Of a DNA stretch of 11,781 nucleotides, positions 5,971 through 11,781 are shown in pieces. Below the pieces are notes generated by a model, which saw only the letters and a list, made by a program, of their open reading frames with translations, was not told the origin of the DNA and ran no database searches. How positions within the stretch are numbered: position 1 is the first letter of the stretch; every line of letters starts with the position of its first letter. The stretch spans positions 1 through 11,781 of the forward strand of contig JAKSCP010000487.1 in NCBI GenBank assembly GCA_022360535.1, written 5' to 3'. A program made the position numbers and the translations under genes. This stretch comes from Pseudomonadales bacterium (GTDB taxonomy: Bacteria; Pseudomonadota; Gammaproteobacteria; Pseudomonadales; Pseudohongiellaceae).

Positions 5971-7110
5971 TCAAGCAGTTTGCTTCAATGCATCTCTAGC
6001 CAGGGCTAACTTGGGTGAGACGAATTCATAGCCCAGCGCTTCTGCAACCGCCGCATTGGTTACCAGCCCGCGATGCACATTGAGACCAGCCAGGAAGTTG
6101 CCATCCGCCAACAAAGCTTGATGCGCACCTTTGCTCGCCAGTTCCAGCACGAACGGCAAAGTTGCGTTAGTAAGAGCAAGTGTTGAAGTTCGTGCCACTC
6201 CGCCTGGCATATTCGCCACGCAGTAATGCACGATGCCATCGACTACATAGATCGGCTCTTCATGGGTAGTCGGCTTGCTGGTTTCAAAGCAGCCACCCTG
6301 ATCGATAGCAACATCAACCAGCACCGAGCCTTTGCGCATGAGTTGCAGCATGTCTCGAGTGATTAGTCGAGGCGCTGCAGCGCCGGGCACCAATACTGCG
6401 CCGATAACTGCATCGGTGGTAGGCAGTTTTTTGGCAATGGCCTCGGTCGTTGAATACATGGTCTTGATCTGACCATTAAACAGCTCATCGATTTCCTGCA
6501 GGCGCTTTATCGATCGATCAGCGATTGTGACATCAGCACCCATACCCAGTGCGACCCGCGCCGCATTAAGCCCAACGACTCCGCCACCAATGACCAACAC
6601 CGATGCGCCAGGGACACCTGGCACTCCTCCCATGAGTACACCACTTCCCTGTTGCGCCTTTTCCAAACAATGAGCAGCTTCTTGCGCAGCCATGCGTCCA
6701 GCGACTTCGCTCATTGGCGCCAGTAGCGGTAATCCACCGGCATCATCGGTTATGGTTTCGTAAGCAATGCAGGTAGCACCAGACTCTACCAACAATTTTG
6801 TTTGTTGCGCGTCTGGAGCCAGATGCAGATAGGTGAACAAAGTCTGACCTTCGCGCAACATGTCACATTCCTGTGGTTGCGGCTCCTTCACCTTCACAAT
6901 AAGGTCAGCTCGAGCAAATACCTGCTCGGCTGAGTCGGCGATGCCCGCACCGGCTTCCCGGTAATCATCATCAGAGAAACCAACGCCGACACCTCCATTC
7001 GTTTCCACCAGGACTTCGTGGCCTTGGCGTACTAGCTCTGCAGCTCCGGTTGGAGTCAGACCAATTCGATATTCGTGATTCTTAATTTCTTTCGGCACAC
7101 CAATCAGCAT
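5971..7110 (-). CDS. ald: Alanine dehydrogenase
   Basis: Cytoplasmic NAD-dependent L-alanine dehydrogenase, interconverting L-alanine with pyruvate and ammonium; it normally works as a hexamer. The product has 379 residues (family about 370). Every residue I can place from characterised enzymes is at the expected number: Arg15 and Lys75 for substrate, His96 in YLHLAPD, and Asp270 in VDVAIDQGG as catalytic residues. The NAD site GGGVVG (175-180) is followed by an Asp at 198 ending the next strand, which fits NAD rather than NADP. The ATG at 7108-7110 starts the family's MLIGVPKEIKNHEYR sequence exactly; the Shine-Dalgarno is only a GGGG 8 nt upstream. It is divergent from lrp, a common arrangement, and probably activated by Lrp in response to alanine or leucine, as in relatives. 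It has its own terminator. Confidence 0.97.
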   Translation of the reverse strand: MLIGVPKEIKNHEYRIGLTPTGAAELVRQGHEVLVETNGGVGVGFSDDDYREAGAGIADSAEQVFARADLIVKVKEPQPQECDMLREGQTLFTYLHLAPDAQQTKLLVESGATCIAYETITDDAGGLPLLAPMSEVAGRMAAQEAAHCLEKAQQGSGVLMGGVPGVPGASVLVIGGGVVGLNAARVALGMGADVTIADRSIKRLQEIDELFNGQIKTMYSTTEAIAKKLPTTDAVIGAVLVPGAAAPRLITRDMLQLMRKGSVLVDVAIDQGGCFETSKPTTHEEPIYVVDGIVHYCVANMPGGVARTSTLALTNATLPFVLELASKGAHQALLADGNFLAGLNVHRGLVTNAAVAEALGYEFVSPKLALARDALKQTA

Positions 7111-7150
7111 GTGGGATACCCCATGGACAAACGCTAAACAGATGGCAGAA

Positions 7151-7156
7151 ATTATA
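7151..7156 (-). promoter_or_regulatory. Candidate -10 box of ald
   Basis: A perfect TATAAT on the - strand (ATTATA on +) about 40 nt before the ald start codon. No convincing -35 is found at the right distance, which would suit an activator-dependent promoter; the candidate Lrp operator at 7218-7245 lies roughly 75-100 nt upstream of the implied start point. Confidence 0.5.
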
Positions 7157-7189
7157 GAAAGAGAACAGCCAAATTTTTTGCCGAATTGC

Positions 7190-7217
7190 TTGCTATCAAA
7201 TGAGTTTCAGGTATATT
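7190..7217 (+). promoter_or_regulatory. Candidate lrp promoter
   Basis: TTGCTA (7190-7195), 16 nt, then TATATT (7212-7217) on the + strand in the A+T-rich gap between ald and lrp. The implied start point near 7224 leaves a leader of about 40 nt and lies inside the candidate operator at 7218-7245, which would suit self-repression. The boxes are not perfect, so this is tentative. Confidence 0.4.
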
Positions 7218-7245
7218 TTTCTGGAAAAGCTAATTTTTTCAGAAA
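7218..7245. promoter_or_regulatory. Candidate Lrp operator (imperfect 28-bp dyad)
   Basis: Arms TTTCTG (7218-7223) and CAGAAA (7240-7245) are exact inverted copies, and the inner A-run and T-run (7225-7228 with 7235-7238) continue the symmetry. It lies in the ald/lrp divergent gap. Lrp binds degenerate A+T-rich dyads, so shape and place fit, but no binding is shown. Confidence 0.45.
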
Positions 7246-7265
7246 TATTTACCGATATAGATAAT

Positions 7266-7742
7266 ATGAGCAGCAATTATCAATTAAACACCATCGACAA
7301 AAAAATCCTGCGTGAACTGCAGAAGGACGGACGCATTACCTTCTCAGAGTTGGCAAAGCGGGTAGGCCTATCCACCAGCCCCTGTCTGGAACGGGTCAGG
7401 CGCATGGAGCGTGATGGGGTCATTAACGGCTATACCACTTTACTCAATCCGCATTTTCTCGATGCTGACCTGATCGTCTTTGTGCAAATTCGTTTGACCC
7501 GCACATCCCAGGATATTTTTGAACGCTTCAAAAAAGCCGCAACCAAGCTGGAGGAAGTGCAGGAGTGCTATCTGATTTCTGGCAACTTCGACTATCTCAT
7601 CAAGGCGCGGGTATCAGACATGGATTCCTATCGTAAATTTTTAGGAACCACCCTCTTAACTCTCCCCGATGTTCAGGAAAGTACCAGTTATGTTGTGATG
7701 GAATTGGTTAAGGAGACCTTAGCGCTGCCGGTTCCGAGATAA
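7266..7742 (+). CDS. lrp: Leucine-responsive regulatory protein (Lrp/AsnC family)
   Basis: Feast/famine DNA-binding regulator of 158 residues. The N-terminal winged helix-turn-helix covers about residues 8-55 (ITFSELAKRVGLS, then SPCLERVRRMERDGVINGY, the recognition helix and wing), followed by the ligand-binding RAM domain (about 66-150) with CYLISGNFDYLIKARVSDM and LPDVQESTSYVVME. Long stretches match what I recall of Escherichia coli Lrp, so this looks like a true Lrp rather than a distant AsnC paralogue. The ATG at 7266 gives an N-terminus of the right length; an in-frame ATG at 7200 would add 22 residues coded by the A+T-rich operator region and is rejected. No clear Shine-Dalgarno precedes either. 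It probably controls ald and itself. Downstream, the ftsK gene that often follows lrp in Gammaproteobacteria is absent. Confidence 0.94.
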   Translation: MSSNYQLNTIDKKILRELQKDGRITFSELAKRVGLSTSPCLERVRRMERDGVINGYTTLLNPHFLDADLIVFVQIRLTRTSQDIFERFKKAATKLEEVQECYLISGNFDYLIKARVSDMDSYRKFLGTTLLTLPDVQESTSYVVMELVKETLALPVPR

Positions 7743-7780
7743 ACCGGAAGCGAAGAAAGCGCGCCCAAAAACAATCCGCC

Positions 7781-8860
7781 TCAGTTTTGCGCCCCATACA
7801 CATCTTCCATGCGGGCTGCCCGCAGCATATTGGTTAATGCGTAGTTACCTTCATGACAGGCAAACTCGTAAATAGGTGCGCCGAGTTTAGAAAAATGCAC
7901 GACGGCGGTGATGCGATCGACGAAGGTGGCCGGGTCATCCACCGTGAATTCATACACCATGGCATTTTCCCCTACCCGGGTAAATCGCTCGGTCAGTACC
8001 ATCTGCTCGGCGCTGCCATAGGCCCGCGCCCGCATGTAAATGCTGGCCATTTTGGGATTGAAGTGACGGGTCTCCACAACCAGTGTATCGCCCTCCCAAT
8101 GTCCGCGTGAACTCCCGGTCCAGGTTTCTATTCGCTTATCCAAAAACGGCCTGTCATCCAATGGAATAATGCGCGGATCATTTCCTAGTTCGGTATACAA
8201 CACAACATGATCCTTGGTGATCACGAATTGAACGTTATTGTTGTAGGAATTCGCTTTGATATAAGGGCCGGTAGATTGCGCGAACAACAAACAACGGGAG
8301 GCTAATCCAAAATCTTCTGGACGATCACAGGAAACCGCACCAAACGAGATGCGCACTGGCCTGTCAGCAATTACCACCAAACCATCATTACAGGGATTGG
8401 AAGGTGGCGGTGAACGTTGCGTAATCACACCGTTTTGCGTGGTGGGGATGCGCCCATCACTGGGATAGACGATCATCGAAGTGCGCGGATTGGGAAAGGG
8501 TTCGTCGTAGTAAGACCAAAATGTGTTGTAGGCTCCGGTGTCATCAGTCGGCACCTCCAGAATGCGCTGAGACACATTGCTCTCTCGCTGGACCCTTCTA
8601 TCTTCACTGGAATCCAGCCGACTGAATTTCTCTTCCAGTTCCTCGGCATTAAGATACTCTCTCTCACCGAAGGCACGAGGTCGCTCGAAAGGAGTGGAAT
8701 CGTTGAAATTCCAGATACCGTTCAGGTCTGGATAACCATGCTCGGTACGAGGCACGACATAAGTTGAACTTGTCTCTTGTGCTTGAGCGGCGCAGAACTG
8801 CCCGAGACAAATCAGGCAGAGCACTAGATATCTCAGTCCTCGATTCGACGCTCTATGCAC
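7781..8860 (-). CDS. Secreted conserved protein of unknown function
   Basis: With a GTG start at 8858-8860 the product has 359 residues: a signal peptide (about 1-27, Arg-rich start, LVLCLICLGQFC core, AAQA end) and a mature secreted domain. I recognise the pattern as an uncharacterised family seen in environmental Proteobacteria and Acidobacteria: GYPDLNGIWN (42-51), a middle region with Arg-Thr-Ser-Met-Ile and DGRIPTTQ, DPRIIPLDDRPF, then SRGHWEGDTLVVET (ends at 264), RFTRV, YEFTVDDP and the terminal FACHEGNY (about 333-340). No known catalytic motif is visible. The start overlaps the last 8 nt of the amidase gene (GTG 8858-8860, amidase stop 8853-8855), implying translational coupling. The frame stays open to 9034 inside the amidase gene, but that would bury the signal peptide. 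A later GTG near 8830 is possible. Function unknown; an extracellular role alongside the amidase is inference. Confidence 0.8.
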   Translation of the reverse strand: MHRASNRGLRYLVLCLICLGQFCAAQAQETSSTYVVPRTEHGYPDLNGIWNFNDSTPFERPRAFGEREYLNAEELEEKFSRLDSSEDRRVQRESNVSQRILEVPTDDTGAYNTFWSYYDEPFPNPRTSMIVYPSDGRIPTTQNGVITQRSPPPSNPCNDGLVVIADRPVRISFGAVSCDRPEDFGLASRCLLFAQSTGPYIKANSYNNNVQFVITKDHVVLYTELGNDPRIIPLDDRPFLDKRIETWTGSSRGHWEGDTLVVETRHFNPKMASIYMRARAYGSAEQMVLTERFTRVGENAMVYEFTVDDPATFVDRITAVVHFSKLGAPIYEFACHEGNYALTNMLRAARMEDVYGAQN

Positions 8861-10340
8861 TTTGTAGAATGGGGCGCTGTTGCAGAAAATCAGTGATCTG
8901 CTCGTAAGCCAGTCCAAATTCCAGCACCCGTTGGTCGTCTCCAAACTTGCCCATGACCTGCATCCCCATGGGTCGTCCCTGAGCATCAAAACCGACCGGC
9001 ACATTGATAATGGGTAGCCCTCCGAGACTGCCAAGTATCACTACTTCCATCCAGCGATGGTAAGTATCCATCGGCCGACCGTTTATCTCAGTTGGCCAGT
9101 GCTGCTCTTTCGGATAAGGAAAGACCTGGGCGGTGGGCAACACCAGAAAATCATACTGGTCGAACAAGCGATCCAGTTCCCGGTACCAGGCACCGCGAAT
9201 GCGTCTGGCATTTGATTCGTCGCCGTCAGTTAATATCAATGACTGTTCAACTTCCCATACCAACTCCGGCTTCATCAAGGGTCGCATCTCTGGCTGATCA
9301 TAGTAACGGCGTGAGCTGCGCCCCCTCCCACGATGGCGCAAAGTAGTCCAACATTCCCAGAGATCGGTTAAAGTGAACAAGGGCAAAGTGGCTTCGACAG
9401 ACGCACCGGCTTCAGCCACTCTTTGCAAACTTGACTCACATAATTCTGTTACACCTGGCTCCATTGCAAGATAGCCACCCAAATTACCGAACCAGGCTAT
9501 CTTCACACTACTGAGGTCCAGTGGATTAAAGTCTCTGGCCACGCGCATGGAAGCAATCGTGTCCAAAAGGGCAATGGTGTCCATGGTATTTCTACCCATG
9601 GGCCCGGAAGTGGAGAGTGCCCGGGGCTCGGAATCGGCACCGCTCATCACATTAACGCTGGGCCGGTAGCCGATAACATTGTTAAAGGCACCAGGATTAC
9701 GCAGCGAACCCATCATGTCACTGCCATCGGCTACTGGCAGCATATGCGTGCCCAGCCCGCTCGCTGCTCCGCCACTGCTTCCCCCTGAAGTGAGGTCTGG
9801 ATTCCAGGCACTGCCGGTGGCACCGAACACTGGATTGTAAGATTGGGAACCCAGGCCAAATTCTGGGGTGTTGGTTTTTCCAATAAAGATGGCGCCAGCA
9901 CCGCGCATGCGAGAGACGATCGCATCGTCTCGTTCGGCCACACGATCTGCGAACATCGGGGATCCACTGGTAAAGCGCAGCCCGGCAACAGCTCTCAAGT
10001 CCTTGACTGCATGGGGAAAGCCATGCATCCAGCCTTTATCAGCGCCCCGAGCCAGGTCTTCATCCGCCAACAGGGCCTGCCGCAATAGCGACTCTTCATC
10101 GGGCATGCTGACAATGGCGTTATACACAGGATTGTGACGTGCAATATGGGCCAGGTACGCCTGCATAACTTCATTGCAGCTTACTTGTTTGGCGTGAATG
10201 GCACGCGACAATGTCAGACCGTCCATATTAACAATGTCACCCGGCATGCTGGCTGCGAAAGCAGACTCAGTGAGTGCAAACGGAGTTGCAACGGCTGCGC
10301 CGAAGCGAAGACTATGGCTTAGAAATTGACGTCTTTTCAT
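8853..10340 (-). CDS. Tat-exported amidase (amidase signature family)
   Basis: Amide hydrolase of 495 residues, normal family length plus a leader. MKRRQFLSHSLRFGAAVATPFALTESAFA (1-29) carries a twin-arginine motif (KRRQFL) and AFA-type cleavage site, so export as a folded protein is likely. The Ser-cisSer-Lys triad is visible: Lys113 in HAVKDL, Ser188 in TSGGSSGGAASG, and Ser212 in DMMGSLRNP, where the first Gly of the usual GGS is Met, as I recall from other members of this subgroup. The C-terminal part has the expected PVGFDAQGRPMGMQVMG. The ATG at 10340 has AGGAG 5 nt upstream. A cluster of six arginines in residues 335-345 is odd (see findings). The gene overlaps the next gene's start by 8 nt. 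The substrate cannot be told: members cut nitriles' amides, peptide amides, lactams or acyl amides. Confidence 0.93.
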   Translation of the reverse strand: MKRRQFLSHSLRFGAAVATPFALTESAFAASMPGDIVNMDGLTLSRAIHAKQVSCNEVMQAYLAHIARHNPVYNAIVSMPDEESLLRQALLADEDLARGADKGWMHGFPHAVKDLRAVAGLRFTSGSPMFADRVAERDDAIVSRMRGAGAIFIGKTNTPEFGLGSQSYNPVFGATGSAWNPDLTSGGSSGGAASGLGTHMLPVADGSDMMGSLRNPGAFNNVIGYRPSVNVMSGADSEPRALSTSGPMGRNTMDTIALLDTIASMRVARDFNPLDLSSVKIAWFGNLGGYLAMEPGVTELCESSLQRVAEAGASVEATLPLFTLTDLWECWTTLRHRGRGRSSRRYYDQPEMRPLMKPELVWEVEQSLILTDGDESNARRIRGAWYRELDRLFDQYDFLVLPTAQVFPYPKEQHWPTEINGRPMDTYHRWMEVVILGSLGGLPIINVPVGFDAQGRPMGMQVMGKFGDDQRVLEFGLAYEQITDFLQQRPILQSA

Positions 10341-10451
10341 GACGACTCCTGAAATTTTTGTTCTCTTTTGTTTTTCTGTTGGTCCTGGAAGTTGCCTTTC
10401 TCATTTTGAGCCAGCTTACTCACGACTCTCGCTTTGGACTCTTGCCACTCT

Positions 10452-10479
10452 ATCTCAATTACCCCATCTCAATTATCCC
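10452..10479 (+). repeat. 14-bp tandem repeat in the amidase/peptidase divergent gap
   Basis: ATCTCAATTACCCC (10452-10465) is followed directly by ATCTCAATTATCCC (10466-10479), 13 of 14 identical, and then by another CCAATT. It lies in the 260-nt gap between two divergent start codons, about 112 nt from the amidase and 122 nt from the peptidase start, where a regulator could bind. The rest of the gap is pyrimidine-rich on the + strand and shows no convincing promoter or gene. Confidence 0.6.
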
Positions 10480-10600
10480 AATTCGTTGGTTTTTATTGGG
10501 CTTTCCCTTTGAGTTTCAGAAGAATCGATTATTGACCAACTAGACACAAAGGCCAAGCTTGCCTATGCTGCGGAAGACTGAAAACACTAAGGGTTTTGAC

Positions 10601-11781
10601 ATGTTCAGATCATCCAGCGTTCTTGGAATCTCTCTTCTTGCTTCATTAGTCAGCACCTGCGTGACGACTTCCTATGCCCAAACTACGGTTGATGAAGACA
10701 CCATTAGAGAATTAGTCGATCGACTGGATCTGGAAAGCTACAAAGCCACCATCAAGGGGCTCACCCAATTCGGCGATCGGCGCCAGGGCACAACACGCAA
10801 TCGCATGGCGGTGGACTGGATTGAGGAACAATTGCAATCCTATGGCTGCCCCACCGGGCGCATCGACTACGTGTTTGATCCGGAACCACGCCCTCCTCGC
10901 ACTCGCATTCCCCAATCTGATTTGAACGTGGAGCGCTACACTCGCACCGGCGGCAGAATCGGCCGCAATGGCAGCGGACCGGGCGGCTCGTCAATCTATG
11001 GCTACCGCGTACGGACTGGCGTCAATCGCGATCTGGAAGCGCAACCGGACCAGCGCATTCGCGATCTGAATCGGGAAGAACCAGTGAACGGACCACGCTC
11101 GGAAGTTTTTTGCACCAAGGTAGGCACCACCCGACCGGATCAGATGTACATCATTGGCGCACACATGGATGGCCATGGCGTTAATGAGGCTGTTAATGAC
11201 AATGGCTCAGGGACGGCAATCGTTATGGAGTTAGCCCGTGTCTTTAGCTCTCCCGATGTAGAAACCGATATCAGCATTCGATTCGCCTTATGGAACAACG
11301 AAGAGACTGGTTTAAATGGCGCACGCGCCTATTTCGATCAACGTCGTGAACTACAAGGCATCGAAAGTCCGGCCGGGTCCGGCGAGTACCCGGAGCCGGT
11401 TTGGCTGGGCATGATTCAACATGACATGATGTTATGGGATCACGGCGCACCGAATGCCGAGGGAGTAGTGAGCAGAGACCAGCGCAGAGAAGCTGATGTG
11501 AACATTGAATTTCAGTCCGTGTCCGCACTGGTTGACGAGTCCATGCGCCTGGCTTTCTTCTTCAAGGCGGCTGCTGACAATTACACCACTGACTACCCTG
11601 CTACTGTTGGCCCCCACATGACGAACACCGATTCCAGCGTGTTCATGAATACTGTGCCGTCCATCAGCTTACGTGAAAACGAGCGCGGTGCGCACACCGG
11701 CGCAGGCTGGAATCCTACCTGGCATACGCCACTTGATGTGTGGACTACCTTTACCGATGATGATTTTCGGCTGGGCCTCAA
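10601..11781 (+). CDS. Secreted M28-family zinc metallopeptidase, 3' end missing
   Basis: The frame runs open from ATG 10601 to the window end (393 residues seen, no stop). Residues 1-26 form a signal peptide (hydrophobic GISLLASLVS core, SYA cleavage site). The M28 co-catalytic zinc ligands are all in order: His188 and Asp190 in GAHMDG, Asp200 in VNDNGSG, Glu234-Glu235 in WNNEETGLNGA, Asp275 in IQHDMM, and His375 in TWHTPLD. It should therefore be an active exo- or aminopeptidase in the periplasm or outside. An unusual Gly/Arg/Pro-rich stretch (about 95-165) lies before the catalytic core. AAGGG at 10589-10593 supports the start; an in-frame ATG at 10565 (MLRKTENTKG) lacks a well-spaced ribosome site and would precede the signal peptide. 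Divergent from the amidase. Family sure; substrate unknown. Confidence 0.9.
   Translation, partial: MFRSSSVLGISLLASLVSTCVTTSYAQTTVDEDTIRELVDRLDLESYKATIKGLTQFGDRRQGTTRNRMAVDWIEEQLQSYGCPTGRIDYVFDPEPRPPRTRIPQSDLNVERYTRTGGRIGRNGSGPGGSSIYGYRVRTGVNRDLEAQPDQRIRDLNREEPVNGPRSEVFCTKVGTTRPDQMYIIGAHMDGHGVNEAVNDNGSGTAIVMELARVFSSPDVETDISIRFALWNNEETGLNGARAYFDQRRELQGIESPAGSGEYPEPVWLGMIQHDMMLWDHGAPNAEGVVSRDQRREADVNIEFQSVSALVDESMRLAFFFKAAADNYTTDYPATVGPHMTNTDSSVFMNTVPSISLRENERGAHTGAGWNPTWHTPLDVWTTFTDDDFRLGL

Noticed and set aside
7200..7265. Longer Lrp start at ATG 7200
   Set aside because: It would add 22 residues encoded by the A+T-rich operator/promoter region; the 7266 start matches the length of Lrp proteins.
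7728..7747. CCGGTT/AACCGG hairpin at the end of lrp
   Set aside because: A 6-bp stem with an 8-nt loop and no T-run on either strand; not a convincing terminator.
8861..9034. 58-residue extension of the secreted unknown protein into the amidase gene
   Set aside because: It overlaps conserved amidase coding sequence in another frame and places the signal peptide internally.
10358..10543. Small hydrophobic 61-residue reading frame in the amidase/peptidase gap
   Set aside because: TTG start without a ribosome site; the hydrophobic translation follows from a pyrimidine-rich strand.
1..11781. Mobile elements, CRISPR arrays, tRNA or rRNA genes, toxin-antitoxin or defence systems
   Set aside because: No transposase, integrase, regular spaced repeats, RNA-gene motifs or known defence domains were seen on either strand.

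Overview
The window reads as an ordinary chromosomal segment of a free-living Gram-negative bacterium, most likely a marine-type gammaproteobacterium. The grounds are an Lrp protein very close in pattern to the enterobacterial one, a type IV pilin, several secreted or Tat-exported enzymes, and a secreted uncharacterised family (DLNGIWN ... GHWEGDTLVVET ... ACHEGNY) that I associate with marine Gammaproteobacteria and Acidobacteria. I see no rRNA, tRNA, CRISPR array, insertion sequence or phage gene. The taxonomic call is inference. Twelve coding regions are supported; the first and last run off the window.

Layout, left to right. Positions 3-1374 (+): a partial NIPSNAP-like protein, then 16 nt later a secreted cyanophycinase-type S51 peptidase. 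Positions 1527-2039 (+): a secreted DUF411/CopG-like copper-binding protein, closed by a strong bidirectional terminator shared with the convergent operon to its right. Positions 2135-4452 (-): a two-gene oxidoreductase operon made of a Tat/lipoprotein gluconate 2-dehydrogenase subunit 3-like protein and a GMC flavoprotein without its own signal peptide. Positions 4654-5832 (+): a B-box-like zinc-finger membrane protein followed by a type IV pilin-like protein. Positions 5971-7742: alanine dehydrogenase (ald, -) and lrp (+), divergent, with a candidate Lrp operator between them. Positions 7781-10340 (-): a Tat-type exported amidase whose 3' end overlaps the GTG start of a secreted conserved protein of unknown function. 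Positions 10601-11781 (+): a secreted M28 zinc metallopeptidase with all expected metal ligands, truncated by the window end.

Several genes fit one theme: scavenging of peptide and amide nitrogen. The exported cyanophycinase-like peptidase, amidase and M28 peptidase could release amino acids and ammonia outside the cytoplasm, and alanine dehydrogenase, probably under Lrp control, interconverts alanine with pyruvate and ammonium. This is a functional reading of neighbours, not a demonstrated pathway. The least explained parts are the zinc-finger/pilin pair, the cytochrome-less GMC/subunit 3 pair, and the amidase-coupled secreted protein. I did not find clear evidence of a wholly new defence or mobile system here.
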